From: Kineosporia aurantiaca JCM 3230
GTDB taxonomy: Bacteria > Actinomycetota > Actinomycetes > Actinomycetales > Kineosporiaceae
Length of the DNA stretch: 64,000 nucleotides
NCBI GenBank assembly: GCA_000719025.1
Contig: JODP01000027.1
Span: forward strand, 25,900 to 89,899
Direction of reading: 5' to 3'
A program made the position numbers and the translations under genes. The notes under the pieces are model-generated. The model saw only the letters and a program-made list of their open reading frames with translations. It searched no databases and was not told where the DNA came from. Of the stretch, positions 1 through 10,200 are shown in pieces. Numbering within the stretch: the first letter of the stretch is position 1; each line of letters begins with the position of its first letter.

Positions 1-2
1 GG

Positions 3-482
3 GCGGATCGAGTCGAGGCAGTGACTCTTCTGCTGGAACGGGGAGCGGACCCCGAGCAGCCGATTGGGGCACATCGTGAGGATTACCCACTACGCTTTGT
101 CGCCGCCCGGGACAGGGTGAGCATAGCCGCTGCGCTGATTCGGGCTGGTGCGCGGGTCAATGGTGAGCCTTGGCCGCAGCACAGCCGCCCAATAGTCCTG
201 GCCGTCGCCTACGCCAGCCCCGAGATGGTGAACCTGCTCCTGGACAGTGGCGTCGACGTGAACGGGACCGAACCCTACGCCAACCGGCCGCTGCGGGCCG
301 CTGTGGACTCCCGTCGTCTGTCCATGATCCGGCTGCTCGTGCAGCGAGGAGGTCAGCCTCATGCTCACGACGTGGCCACAGTGGTCCAGCAGATGAATGA
401 CGACGACGGCGCGGACGACCGGCGTCGCAGCGAATACGCCGAGACCATTGAATTGATGAAGAAGGCGCAGGGGCACCTATAG
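3..482 (+). CDS. Ankyrin-repeat protein, 5' partial
   Basis: The reading frame is open to the left edge and reads ADRVEAVTLLLERGADP, a canonical ankyrin helix-turn-helix ending, so the gene most likely begins outside the window. The GTG at 21 is probably internal. At least three repeats are visible (LLLERGADP; AALIRAGARVNG; MVNLLLDSGVDVNG), followed by MIRLLVQRGG and a short charged tail ending in KKAQGHL. The stop is TAG at 480-482. Ankyrin repeats mediate protein-protein contacts. No catalytic domain, signal peptide or membrane segment is seen in this part, so partner and role are unknown. Confidence 0.75.
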   Translation, partial: ADRVEAVTLLLERGADPEQPIGAHREDYPLRFVAARDRVSIAAALIRAGARVNGEPWPQHSRPIVLAVAYASPEMVNLLLDSGVDVNGTEPYANRPLRAAVDSRRLSMIRLLVQRGGQPHAHDVATVVQQMNDDDGADDRRRSEYAETIELMKKAQGHL

Positions 483-566
483 TCGTTGTCTGTATCGACG
501 TTGCTGACGGCAGAATGTTATGGCTCTCCTGATGGATCCATGGGTGGGTTTCCATGATCATCAATT

Positions 567-2061
567 GTGGCGGCCGTCGTGGGTGCGGCGACGGTGGCCG
601 GGAGCCTGGTACTCCTGGCCCAGGGGGCTCAGGCTGGCGGCACCCTGAAAGGGGCCGCGGCCGAGCAAGGCCGGTACTTCGGTGCGGCGGTACCGCGCTT
701 CAAGCTGAACGACTCCGGTTACACCACCATCCTGGAGCGCGAGTTCAACATGGTCACGGCCGAGAACGAGATGAAGTGGGATGCCACCGAACCCACGCAG
801 GGTACGTTCACCTACAGCTCCGGTGATGCCATTCTGGCGCACGCCCAGGCCCACGGGCAGCAGATGCGAGGGCACAATCTGCTGTGGCACGCGCAGCAGC
901 CGGCGTGGGTTAAGTCATTGAGCGGGAGCGCTCTGCGCTCCGCCATGATCAACCACTCACCCAGGTCGCGACCCACTACAAGGGCAAGATCTACGCCTGG
1001 GACGTGGTCAACGAGGCCTACGCCGACGACGGTAGCGGCAAGCCGCGTACCTCGAATCTGCAGGACACGGGTGGCGACTGGATCGAGGCGGCTTTCCGCG
1101 CGGCCCGGGCCGCCGACCCGGCGGCCAAGCTCTGCTACAACGACTACGGCACCGACTCGATCAACGCCAAGAGCACCGGCATCTACACGATGGTCAAGGA
1201 CTTTAAGGCTCGCGGCGTCCCGATCGACTGCGTCGGGTTCCAGTCCCACCTGGGCACCGGGGTTCCCAGCACCTACGAGGCCAACCTGCAGCGCTTCGCC
1301 GACCTGGGCGTCGATGTCCAGATCACCGAACTGGACATCGCGCAGGGCAGCACCCAGGCCAGTACCTACGCCAGCGTGGTCAAGTCTTGCCTGGCCGTGT
1401 CCCGGTGCACCGGCATCACCACCTGGGGTGTGCGCGACAGCGACTCCTGGCGTGGCGACGAGAACCCGCTGCTGTTCAACGGCGACGGTTCCAAGAAGGA
1501 CGCCTACACCTCGGTTCTGAACGCCTTTAACGCCGGCGGAACCCCGGTCACACCCGGCCAGCCCGTCCCCAGCTCCTCTGCGACGCCGTCCATCTCGGCT
1601 ACCACGCCGCCGGCGTCTGCGTCGTCAACGGCCTCGCCGAGCACGTCGGCCAGTGCGTCGCCCAGCATGGAACCCACGACGTCGCCCAGCGCGGAACCTA
1701 CGACGTCACCGAGCACGTCGCCCACGACGTCCCCCACCGCAGCGCCCGGCGCCGCCAGCTGCACCGCCACGGTGTCGTTGCGGAAGCGAGCACAGGGGGC
1801 CTCGCTGGCTCGCGTCACCGTGGCCGCCGGCTCCAGGGCGATCACGGGCTGGGATGTTGCCCTGGCCCTGCCGTCCGAGACCAGGGCCACCCGTACCTGG
1901 CAGGCCAAGCGCTCGGGGCTGATGGGGAGGTGCACTTCGCCAACGTGAAGCGCAACGCAAAGATTGCAGCCCAGAAGTCGACTCGGTTCAGCTTCATTCT
2001 GCGCCACGGCCAAGACATGCCCATGGCTCAGGACCTGAAAACCACCTGCGTTGCCGGCTAG
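567..2061 (+). pseudogene. Secreted GH10 endo-xylanase with C-terminal CBM2-like module, two frameshifts
   Basis: GH10 enzymes cleave beta-1,4-xylan outside the cell. The N-terminus has a hydrophobic export segment ending AQGAQA but no basic n-region, so it may be truncated; a TGA lies in frame at 555-557. GH10 motifs follow: TAENEMKWD, GHNLLWHAQ, WDVVNEAY (acid/base Glu) and ITELDIAQ (nucleophile Glu). A Ser/Thr/Pro linker (about 1555-1745) leads to a CBM2-like module with Cys at both ends and ITGWDV. The frame breaks near 956-963 (INH then TQVATHYKGK in the next frame, one base missing) and at the G run 1915-1918, where five G would restore SGADGEVHF. Both catalytic residues survive. A sequencing artefact is possible. 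Confidence 0.8.
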
Positions 2062-2078
2062 TCCAGTCCGTTCTCGAC

Positions 2079-2109
2079 GTGCCGTCCGGCTGAACCAGCC
2101 GGGCGGCAC
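2079..2109 (+). terminator. Hairpin terminator after the xylanase
   Basis: A 14-bp stem (2079-2092 against 2096-2109) with one G-T-type mismatch and a three-base loop lies 18 bases after the xylanase stop. It is followed by a short T-rich stretch. Its position fits a Rho-independent terminator of the actinobacterial type, without a long U tail. Confidence 0.6.
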
Positions 2110-2290
2110 GGTTTCGCGCGTATGAGTCGCCCTAAACTCGGGCCAACAAAGCTTGCGGGACGCGGTAATCGTCGCAAATTTCTTTACTGAAATGACGGTC
2201 GCGGCCACTGAACCGGACCACACACCGGTGCGATTCCAGTCTCATCCGTCACCCACCCTCGACACGTTCACCGCTGGAAGTCGCGTGATC

Positions 2291-2641
2291 TCACTGAGGG
2301 GTTTGATGAGTGCGGGCGCTGTTCACAATGTCCTGCAGCGCTGCGACATGGCCGTCCAGTGCGCTCTGCCCCCTGACGGTCAGGCGCAGCCGGGTCTTGG
2401 TGTAGCGGCCGGAGGCGACCTTCTTGACTTCGACGTAGCCACGCTCGACCAGGATGGTGACGTTCTTGGACAAGGTCGGCTGGGTCAGCCCGCAGTAGTC
2501 CTGCACGGCCTTGAAGTCAGCTTCCTCGCAGCCGGATAGGTAGGCGCACATCCGCAGCCGGACGGCGGACGTCAAGGTCTCCTCCAATGCCGGTGCTGCC
2601 GCCGTGTTCACCGGGCTTGTCTTGCCTGGGCTGGTGGCCAT
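2291..2641 (-). CDS. Winged-helix transcriptional regulator (HTH_34/MarR-like)
   Basis: This is a 116-residue cytoplasmic DNA-binding protein. After a short tail, residues about 20-95 form a winged helix: LTSAVRLRMCAYLSG, then the recognition region YCGLTQPTLSKNVTILVERGYVEV, and a wing with KTRLRLT. This pattern matches the small winged-helix family often called HTH_34. The frame is open further upstream, but ATG at 2641 overlaps the TGA of the preceding membrane-protein gene (TGATG), which indicates translational coupling and sets the start. Regulator and membrane protein thus form one transcript, probably autoregulated through the palindrome at 3085-3117. The ligand is unknown. Confidence 0.8.
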   Translation of the reverse strand: MATSPGKTSPVNTAAAPALEETLTSAVRLRMCAYLSGCEEADFKAVQDYCGLTQPTLSKNVTILVERGYVEVKKVASGRYTKTRLRLTVRGQSALDGHVAALQDIVNSARTHQTPQ

Positions 2642-3072
2642 CAGGGGCGCACCCGCCCACCGGCCACCAGCACTCCGCGCAGCATTGCGTACCAGGCCAC
2701 CGCCGTCACGACCCCAAGCCCTGAGAAGATCCAGACCAGTCCGGGACTGGCCCCGAAGCCGCAGATCGCCAGCACGACCGCGCACAGCAGAAAGGTGGTG
2801 TTCTCGGTTCTGGTCCAGCCGCGGTAGCCGTGCAGCCCCCGCTGACGTCGGGCATAGGTAGGAAACAGATGGGCAGCAGCGAAGCAGAGCACGCCTACAG
2901 CGAGGAACGCCACGTGCTGCCAACCGGTCTGGCCTTGGGCGACCAGTGCGACACCGGTACCGGCGCAGAGGGCGGAAACGGCGCACACGCTGCGCGGCAT
3001 AGTAGGTCGACTTGCTGCGAGGTAGGCGCGGCGGACCTCGTCGGCCTGGGCTTGCGCAGTGATGTTGTCCAC
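2641..3072 (-). CDS. Small integral membrane protein, coupled to regulator
   Basis: The protein has about 143 residues and four hydrophobic segments (SVCAVSALCAGTGVALVA, VAFLAVGVLCFAAAHLF, TTFLLCAVVLAICGFGA, GLGVVTAVAWYAML) after a soluble N-terminal helix with ITAQAQADEVRRAYL. The chosen start is GTG at 3072, 12 bases from the palindromic operator. A longer reading frame would run through that operator and lacks membrane or family features. No Shine-Dalgarno is obvious, so the message may be leaderless. Genes of this kind paired with a winged-helix regulator are common in actinomycetes. The function is not known. Confidence 0.7.
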   Translation of the reverse strand: MDNITAQAQADEVRRAYLAASRPTMPRSVCAVSALCAGTGVALVAQGQTGWQHVAFLAVGVLCFAAAHLFPTYARRQRGLHGYRGWTRTENTTFLLCAVVLAICGFGASPGLVWIFSGLGVVTAVAWYAMLRGVLVAGGRVRP

Positions 3073-3084
3073 GCCGAGACAGTA

Positions 3085-3117
3085 GACATCTACATGCCAG
3101 ATTGGCAAGTAGATGTC
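3085..3117. promoter_or_regulatory. 33-bp palindromic operator
   Basis: GACATCTAC (3085-3093) and GTAGATGTC (3109-3117) form a perfect 9-bp inverted repeat. Nested inside, TGCCA (3095-3099) pairs with TGGCA (3103-3107), leaving one mismatched pair and a three-base centre. It ends 13 bases upstream of the GTG start of the membrane-protein/regulator operon, where a promoter would lie. Autorepression by the winged-helix protein is inferred. Confidence 0.7.
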
Positions 3118-3698
3118 CGATGCACCATCCCAGGGGCGAGGGCCGGTACGAGACTCCAGCCGATCAGGGGACACCGTCCCGTAAACCGGCCGGCCACCGC
3201 GGCCGGGCGGCACCAGCTCAGCGTGGAGGTGTAGGAGGACCCGTTGTCGTCACCGCCACCGGGATGGCCGCGACCACGTCTCCTGTGGTCAGCTCGCACC
3301 CAGACGGGTCTGCCGGTGCCGCGCGACTGCATGACCGGATCGCCCGGATGAAGAACGGCCCGATGCTTCCAGGGCCACTTTCCCGCACGATCCGCACCAT
3401 GTCGGCTCGTGCCAGGGCCGACATTGGTCCCCGGCACCGATTACCTGCCGGTCGAGCGGTGCTGCGCTCTCTCGCTCACTTCGGAGGGGCGGCCCGAAGG
3501 CGCCCCGGAGGGCCCGGTCGTGACGTGACTCGACCACGTAAGCGACGATGAGTACGGCGGGCGGTGCTTGGCTGTCCGGGCGTCGATGTGGTGCTCGTCC
3601 GGACCCGGCGAACCCGATTCGCTGAACGACCGGAAAACGGGCTGTCGGGGTTCATTCACGCGGTCTGAACGTTTGTGAGGGCTCAGGCTGTCTCGTCC
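3118..3698. other. Gene-poor stretch
   Basis: Several short open frames run through this 580-base stretch on both strands. None has a family motif, a convincing ribosome binding site or a plausible composition. I see no RNA gene or mobile-element end here. Confidence 0.5.
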
Positions 3699-4298
3699 TC
3701 ATCCGGACAGGAGACGGCCGCCGAGTTCGGATGCCAGGAGGACGTCGACGGCGTCGTCGATGAGTTTCTCCGCCTGAGGTCGGTCGATGCGCCGTGATGC
3801 CAGCAGGGTCGCGGTGCCCTGCATCGTGGCGGTGAACAGGAGCTTGAACCGTTCCCGGGCGTCGTCGGCCGGGCTCTGGGTGGATTCCCGGGCCAGCGCC
3901 TGGTCGAAGACCTGGAACAGGCGCAGCGCCGCCTCGTGGATCGGGCCGGACGGCGCGTCCTGCTTCGCTGCGAACATCAGGTCCATCAGGGCGGCGTCGT
4001 GCACGGCGAAATCGACGTATGCCCGCCCCACCAGCCGGGCCTGCTCCTCCAGCGTGCCGGGGGTGCGCAGGGCGGTCCTGAGGTTGTCGGTGAGCCGGTT
4101 GAAGCCCTGTTCGGCGAGCGCGTCCAGCAGCGCCTGGCGGTCGACGAAGTGGCTGCGTGGCGCCCCGTGACTGACGCCCGCCTGCCGGGCGAGCTCGCGC
4201 AGGGACAGTCCGCCGACCCCGCCCTCACGCAGCATGGCCTCGGCCTGCTCGAGCAGCACCACCCGCAGGTTGCCGTGATGGAAGGGCCTGGACGCCAT
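3699..4298 (-). CDS. TetR/AcrR-family regulator
   Basis: A 199-residue repressor. Residues about 8-55 form the TetR helix-turn-helix (LREGGVGGLSLRELARQAGVS, then HFVDRQALLDALAEQGF). The rest is a helical ligand-binding domain of the WHG type (RAYVDFAVHDAALMDLMF; LFTATMQGTATLLASRRI). ATG at 4298 (MASRPFHHGNLR) fits the family N-terminus better than the upstream GTG at 4319. The gene is divergent from the NAD(P)-binding protein at 4363, and a 15-bp palindrome lies between them. By the usual TetR logic it represses itself and that neighbour. The ligand is unknown. Confidence 0.88.
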   Translation of the reverse strand: MASRPFHHGNLRVVLLEQAEAMLREGGVGGLSLRELARQAGVSHGAPRSHFVDRQALLDALAEQGFNRLTDNLRTALRTPGTLEEQARLVGRAYVDFAVHDAALMDLMFAAKQDAPSGPIHEAALRLFQVFDQALARESTQSPADDARERFKLLFTATMQGTATLLASRRIDRPQAEKLIDDAVDVLLASELGGRLLSG

Positions 4299-4337
4299 GA
4301 GCGAGATCCTACCAACCATCTGGTCATTGACTAGATT

Positions 4338-4352
4338 CTAGACAGTGTCTAG
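4338..4352. promoter_or_regulatory. TetR operator in divergent promoter
   Basis: CTAGACA-G-TGTCTAG is a perfect odd-centred palindrome lying 39 bases from the TetR start and 10 bases before the ATG of the oxidoreductase. A further CTAGATTCTAG half (4331-4341) overlaps it on the left. Position and symmetry fit a TetR dimer site; binding is inferred. Confidence 0.7.
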
Positions 4353-4362
4353 TTTGGACGCT

Positions 4363-5013
4363 ATGACTCAGCAGAAGACGTACCTGGTGTTCGGGGCCAC
4401 CGGTCAGACCGGGCAGCACTTCACCGCACTTGCCCTCAAACAGGGGCACAAGGTCCGGGCCGTGGCGCGCAACCCTACTAAGCTGGCGATGACGCATCCG
4501 GATCTGGACGTCCGCCAGGGAACTGTCCCCGGGGTGGCGAACCTGGACGACCTGCTCCAGGTCGTGGACTTCGTGGTCTGCATGCTCGGCGACCGACAGA
4601 TGCAGAAGCAGCAGAAGGTCAACACCGCGTTCGTGCGCGAACTGGTTCCGGCGATGCGCCGGGCCGGGGTGAGCCGGTTGCTCTACCAGGCCGGCGGCCT
4701 GAGCAAGCCTCCGGGCCGCCAGCTTCCGCCGCTGTTCCGGGTCATCCGAAACACGGTGGCCCGCTCGTATATCGGGCAGCACGAGGACAACGAGGCCGTC
4801 ATGGAGTACCTGACCCAGGAGGCCGGCGACCTCGAATGGATGGTGCATCGCGCGGGTATCGGCTCGAACGGCTCGTCCAAGGGCGTCCTGGAAAGGTCCA
4901 GCACGTCGGCGAGCATCGGCACGTTCCAGGATGTTGCCGCCTACAACCTGGCGACCGTGGCCGACCCCTCCGCCATCCACACCTGTGACCTGAGCTCGTA
5001 CCGCAAACGCTGA
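4363..5013 (+). CDS. NAD(P)-binding (NmrA/SDR-like) protein
   Basis: The protein has 216 residues and a single Rossmann domain. The dinucleotide motif is FGATGQTGQH at residues 9-18, followed by VRAVARNPTKL, which suggests NADP preference through the Arg residues. It belongs to the atypical extended SDR group (NmrA or NAD(P)H-binding), whose members act as redox sensors or reductases; no Tyr-x3-Lys catalytic pair is obvious. ATG at 4363 is chosen because the earlier GTG at 4345 lies inside the operator. There is little Shine-Dalgarno, so a leaderless message is possible. It is probably induced when the divergent TetR protein binds its ligand. Confidence 0.85.
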   Translation: MTQQKTYLVFGATGQTGQHFTALALKQGHKVRAVARNPTKLAMTHPDLDVRQGTVPGVANLDDLLQVVDFVVCMLGDRQMQKQQKVNTAFVRELVPAMRRAGVSRLLYQAGGLSKPPGRQLPPLFRVIRNTVARSYIGQHEDNEAVMEYLTQEAGDLEWMVHRAGIGSNGSSKGVLERSSTSASIGTFQDVAAYNLATVADPSAIHTCDLSSYRKR

Positions 5014-5298
5014 GGTCGGCAGGGCCACGGCAGCGGGTCCGTGAGAACGACGGCGCCGTCCTGGCTCGTGAGGCCGTTCACCAGGATGGTCAACGGAAGG
5101 AATGGGCCTCCCCGCCGAGGCGGGTTGTGCTCGCGGTGGAAAGGCCGGGGCGCCTCGGCAGTACCCGTCCATTGCTCCTGCACTGCCCTTTCCATCGCCA
5201 TTCGCGTCCATGATCGATCCACGAACTAACAACGCCGGTCAGGGGCATGCGCCGACCAACGCTTGACCCTGGGCCCATCGCGCCGATCACACCAGTGG

Positions 5299-6045
5299 TC
5301 AGACCGCGATCCGTCCCCCGTCGACCGGCAGGACCGCGCCGTGGACGAACGACGCGCCCTCGCCCAGCAGGAAAACGATGGCCTCAGCGATTTCCTCGGC
5401 GGTGCCCGGGCGCCCGGCCGGACCGGCGGCGGCCAGCTGGTCGAGGGACTCACCCATGGTGGCGGTTCCCTCGGTCCGGGTGGGACCGGGGCTGACCGCG
5501 TTGACCCGCACACCGTAGGGGCCGAACTCGGCCGCCCAGGACTTGGTCAGCAGCACCATCGCCGCCTTGCTGGAGCCGTAGAGCCCCATCCCGGCAGCGC
5601 CGAATTCGGCCACCATCGTGGTCACGTTGACGATCGCGCCGTGCCCGCGCTTGGCCATCGCCGGAGCCAGTTCCGCCACCAGGAAGTAGGGGGCCTTGAC
5701 GTTGAGCGCATACACGTCGTCGAACTGCTTCTCGGTCATCGTCCCGGTGGGCCCGAACGGGAAGATGCCGGCACTGTTGACCAGGATGTCGACCGGGCCG
5801 GCCAACTCGGCCGCCCGCGCTGCGAGCGCACGCGCGGACGTCTCGTCGCGCAAATCGGAGGGGAGGAAGAAGGCCGTCCCTCCGGCCTGCTCGATGAGCT
5901 GCACGGCCTGGGCACCGCGGGCGGCGTCGCGGCCCGAGAGCACCACCTTCGCACCGCGCGCGGCCAGCGCCGTCGCGGTCGCCCGGCCAATGCCGCTGTT
6001 GCCGCCCGTCACCAGGGCCACCTTGCCGAAGAGCTCTGTCGTCAT
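5299..6045 (-). CDS. SDR-family oxidoreductase
   Basis: A classical short-chain dehydrogenase of 248 residues. The cofactor loop TGGNSGIG is at about residues 14-21, followed by SGRD, the DILVNSAG motif (usual NNAG with one Asn replaced by Ser), and the catalytic YGSSKAA. The C-terminus ends PVDGGRIAV. Such enzymes reduce carbonyls or oxidise alcohols with NAD(P)(H); the substrate cannot be read from sequence. It is divergent from the LysR regulator at 6181, across 135 bp, which suggests LysR control. Confidence 0.9.
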   Translation of the reverse strand: MTTELFGKVALVTGGNSGIGRATATALAARGAKVVLSGRDAARGAQAVQLIEQAGGTAFFLPSDLRDETSARALAARAAELAGPVDILVNSAGIFPFGPTGTMTEKQFDDVYALNVKAPYFLVAELAPAMAKRGHGAIVNVTTMVAEFGAAGMGLYGSSKAAMVLLTKSWAAEFGPYGVRVNAVSPGPTRTEGTATMGESLDQLAAAGPAGRPGTAEEIAEAIVFLLGEGASFVHGAVLPVDGGRIAV

Positions 6046-6152
6046 TGTCTTTCACCTTTTCTGTTCCGGACCCCGGTCGGAGTTCCGAGGGGTGTAAGCG
6101 AGCCGGGCACCGGTGGCATCCCTGCCGCCATAGGCCCCGCTTATGAGCGGAT

Positions 6153-6169
6153 ATCACCGTCGTCGTGAT
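6153..6169. promoter_or_regulatory. Candidate LysR binding site
   Basis: ATCAC-N7-GTGAT is a perfect inverted repeat in the divergent SDR/LysR intergenic region, ending 11 bases before the LysR ATG. Its size and place fit a LysR recognition half-site pair. Binding is inferred. Confidence 0.5.
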
Positions 6170-6180
6170 GCGATGAGGCC

Positions 6181-7065
6181 ATGGAGCTACGTGAGTTCAG
6201 GGTCTTCCTCGCTGTCGCCGAGGAGGGCAGCGTGTCGGCGGCGGCCCGACAGTTACGAGTGAGCCAGCCATCGGTGTCGCAGACCATTGCCACGCTGGAA
6301 CGCCAAACCGGCCTGGAGTTGCTGATCCGTCGCAGTACCGGGGTTCAGCTCACGGAGGCCGGGACGGTATTGGCCGGTGAGGCCCGGGCCGTCCTGGCTC
6401 GCTACGATCAGGCGCTGACGAGGATCGGGCAGTTCGCCGTCGTGGGTGACACGCACCTGCGCATCGGGGTGCCGCTGGAGTTTCCCCCGCAGCTCTTGCC
6501 GGAGGCAATGACCACCCTGGCCGTCAGGCATCCCCGCACGCACGTGACGTTTCAGCATCTGTCCTCGGCCGACCAGCTCCAGGCGCTGCGCGCAGGGGAG
6601 CTGGAGCTGGGGCTACTGCGCAGCCGTCCCGCCGACCGCGACCTCGACGCCATGGTGGTCGTCCGCGAACACCTGGGGGTTCTGCTGGCCGCGACCGGGG
6701 ATGCCCCTGTACCCGGCGGCGTTAGATTGGAGTCGCTGGCGGGCCTGAGCTGGGTGGGCTTCCCCCGCGCCGACAGCCCAGTCTGGTTCGACGAGATCAC
6801 TGCCGTGCTGCACAGTCACGGGCTGAACCCCGGCGCACTGGCGGCGCGCGGGCAGTCGCTGATCCCGGAGGTGAAATTCGCGGCGGTCAGTGCCGGCCAG
6901 GCATTTGCCCTCGCGCCGGAGAAGTGGGGCCAGCCCCTTCCAGCCGGAGTGATCTGGACTGCTCTGGCCGGATCCCCGCTGGTGCGGCGTACGTGGGCCG
7001 TGTGGGCGGCCGACTCGCGCCGCCGCGATCTGGCCACCCTGGTGGGGCATCTGACCTCGGCGTGA
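6181..7065 (+). CDS. LysR-family transcriptional regulator
   Basis: A 294-residue protein of usual family length. Residues 1-60 are the LysR helix-turn-helix (MELREFRVFLAVAEEGSVS, AARQLRVSQPSVSQTIATLE). The remainder is the periplasmic-binding-like co-inducer domain (LRIGVPLEFPPQLLPEAM; LELGLLRSRPADRDLDAMVV). It is transcribed away from the SDR gene at 6045, the standard arrangement in which LysR activates the divergent gene and represses itself. The effector is unknown. Confidence 0.92.
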   Translation: MELREFRVFLAVAEEGSVSAAARQLRVSQPSVSQTIATLERQTGLELLIRRSTGVQLTEAGTVLAGEARAVLARYDQALTRIGQFAVVGDTHLRIGVPLEFPPQLLPEAMTTLAVRHPRTHVTFQHLSSADQLQALRAGELELGLLRSRPADRDLDAMVVVREHLGVLLAATGDAPVPGGVRLESLAGLSWVGFPRADSPVWFDEITAVLHSHGLNPGALAARGQSLIPEVKFAAVSAGQAFALAPEKWGQPLPAGVIWTALAGSPLVRRTWAVWAADSRRRDLATLVGHLTSA

Positions 7066-7266
7066 AACCTGCCCCATGAGAAGCGACTGTTGCCGAGGAC
7101 GCCACTGTTGTGGGTCGGCCGGGTCTGGCCCCACCTGTCCGCCTGAACGAAGTCAGATTGGGTGTTGAGCACCGGTGGATGAACCGCTGCCACATATCCG
7201 TCGAATGTCCGCCAAAGCCCCTGCGTCGCTGGTCCTCCCGTGTTGGTGATCGACAGGAAGCTGCAT

Positions 7267-10200
7267 CTATCTCCTGGTAAGGACCCCCCGCGACGGCCCC
7301 GCGTCCGGTTCGGGAGCGAATAAATCTGGCAACGGTTGCTGCGACGGGGATGTCGGCACGGCCCGTGCCCGGCCTGCGCCATCAAATGCGACGTGGAACG
7401 GCGATACGACAGGCCGGACCAGACGGCTCACACGTGTGCGGATCAACGTGTTCTGCGGGGCCGGCGTCGGGTACGTCGTCGTCTCAGACGTTGATGAGAA
7501 GGGGAACGGGTAAGGGTCAGTCGTTCTCGTGAAGTCACGGCGGCCGGCTCCCAGCAGTCCGGTGCTGCTTCGGCTGACAAGGATCGTGGCCACTTCACTG
7601 GCCAGGCGAATGACGTTGTCGCGCTGCAGGTGATCGGGCAGCGTGGCGACGACCGTCCTGATGCGTTCGGCGGATACCGGGGGCCGGCGACCGGCCGTCA
7701 TCCGCGCGATCTCCCGGTTGACGCGGCTGAGAAGGTCCTCATCGCGACTCAGGGTGGTGCGGAGAACCGGGAGGATGCGCAGGCCCACTGCGTCGGGCAG
7801 AAGGTTGTTCGCTCGGACCACGCTCTGATAGGTGACCGACTCCAGGGAGTGGCCGGCCGCTCGCATCTCCAGAGCCACCATCGGCTGTAGCGCGTCTTTG
7901 ACCACTTTCCAACGCTGCTCGGCGACGTACCGGGGAACGTTGGGGCTGCCGTCCGGGCGCCCTCCGATCGCGATTTCGACGTTGACTTTCTGGTGAAACG
8001 ACACAGCGGTGGCGACCTGGCGTGCGAATGTCCGTAAATTGCTCCAAGCCGGAGGGCGGAGGTGGCCGGATCCAGGAAGAAAGGGGACGGCAACCGGAGT
8101 GAGAACGTCGAAATGCGGCGTGGCGGAGGCAGGAAGGTGCTGAGCAGATCGGGCGGCCTGCTCTAGGACCTGGCTGAGCGCCCGCAAACCACCGGCCAGT
8201 TCGGCGCGTCGTTGCGGGGTGAGGTCTGAGCCCGGCCACGCCAGTAGTCGGCTCTGAACGCCGTCCAGGAAGGCCGGCAGGTTGACGGTGGCGGAACCGA
8301 CCCTCGCCCCGAAGCGCGCAGCTTGACCCAGCACGTGGACCAGTTCCTCGTGATCGGGGGCGGCCAGCGGCACCTCGGTACTCCCCAGCCGCTGAGGGTC
8401 GAGGGCCAGGACGTCGTTGAGCAACTGCACTGCCGTGACCAGGTGCGTGCTCCGGGCGGCGTGCTCAAAGCCCCACGACGAAGGGTTCCAGGCCCGCAAC
8501 TCGGCCTGGTGGTAGAGGGCCCGGGCCTTGTCCGAGATCTCGTAGAAGTTGTTGCGCGTTGCTGCCTGCGAGGTGAGCCTGTCGGCCATGTGGTCCCGCG
8601 GGCGGAAGTTGCGTAGTTCCAGAAGCAGGAGAGGCAGACGGGTGCCGTCGGGCCCGCGATCCATCTCCTCGAAGCCTCGGTTCATGCCGAGGGCCGTGCG
8701 TTGGTCGGTCGGGCGGGCCGGGTTCGACCGCAGGGCTGTATCGAAGAAGTCTCGTAAGGTCATGTCGCTGGTCTGGTCGTCGTCAGGATCAGCCGTGGGA
8801 AGGTCCAGGTAGTCCAGCGGCTCAGTTGGGTTCGGCGTGGACCGACCGAAGATTTCATCGTCCAGGTTCGGGCGGGAGGCTCGATATATCTGGTCGAAAG
8901 TAGCCGTCACTCGTTCGTCATTCTGTTCAAGATAGAGGGCAATGACAGGGGGCAGGGCCTGGCGGATGGTGGCGAAGGGGGTCCGCAGAGCGGCGGCCGC
9001 GTAGTTCTTCGCCAGGTATCGCTTGTCTCTGGCCGAATCGAGCACGGCTGCGGCCTGCGTGTAGAACAGGGCCGCGTATCCGCGTGCCACGGCTGCCTCT
9101 TCGTCGGTTGCGGCCAACAGATCCATGGCGGCGGATGCACCACCCACGCGCCGGCCGAAATCCAGGGCCTCCACCAGCGCCGTACGCTGATGCTCGAAAG
9201 GGGTTCGCTCGTAAACACTCAGCCAGGTCAGGAACGAGTAGATCCCGGACAGCGGTATTCCGACGGTCCACTGAACGTACCGTGGGTGCCGGGCATGGAC
9301 AGGACGGACGACGCCGTCCGGTATGGAGACGCGATATCCGGCTGCGCGTGGGAAGATCTGGCCGACCTTCATCCCGCTGTCGGGCACCGTCCCCAGTCGC
9401 TGCCAGATGTCGCTCAGGATGGCGAAGACAGCTTCTTCCCTCTCATGATCTTCGCCCGGGAGAATCGAGATGGGCGGGGTGATGATCTCCAGAATCTCAA
9501 CCTTGCGCGGGTGTCCGCCGCTGCCGGCGGCCGCGGCTACCGCCTGGTTCTCGTACAACCTGCCGTCAGATCCCTCGAAGTAGCCCGCGGTGTCGATCTT
9601 CACCGTGACTCCTTCTCGCTTAAGGATTCGCGTCCCGTAACCGTTGGGCGTCCCGGCCGGTACGTCGATGGCGTAGGTTTCCTCGCTCTCGCCGCCAATG
9701 CCGCCACCGCGCAAGCCGTGCGCAGACATAACTGAAATCTCCTGCAGAGCGACCATCCTGGCGACGTCTTCTCCAAAACGGTGCAGGGCGTAGGCGGTGC
9801 GGTTCAGCCCGATCGACTCGAGGGGGCTGCCGCCGATCACGGGCCGGGGATGAAGGTGCGGCGGGTAGAGGCCAGCGGCCTCGTCGAGCAGTCGCTCACC
9901 CAGCTGTTGCGACAACTTGCCCAGACCTCGCTCGACGGTGTCGGCGTCCAGGTAGGTGAGCAGGTCGAGCACCTCGGTGGTCACGACGGGGGGCATCCCT
10001 GCTGTTCCTGCGGGAGCTGTGGTGACCTCGTAGCTCACCCATGCCCGCGGTAGCTGGTAAGCGGTAAGTCGCTGATTGACCTGCGTTCTCAGGGCCTCGC
10101 GCAGGGACTGGGCCGATCCGACCCCCTCGGCGGTGCTCGTCAGCCGGACGAGCACCGGCGCCGAGCCGAGTGCGGCCCGCCTGAGAACCTGCTGGACGAT

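Noticed and set aside
3218..3424. Short minus-strand frame starting MSALARADMVRIV
   Set aside because: No homology pattern, no ribosome binding site, and overlapping frames of equal quality.
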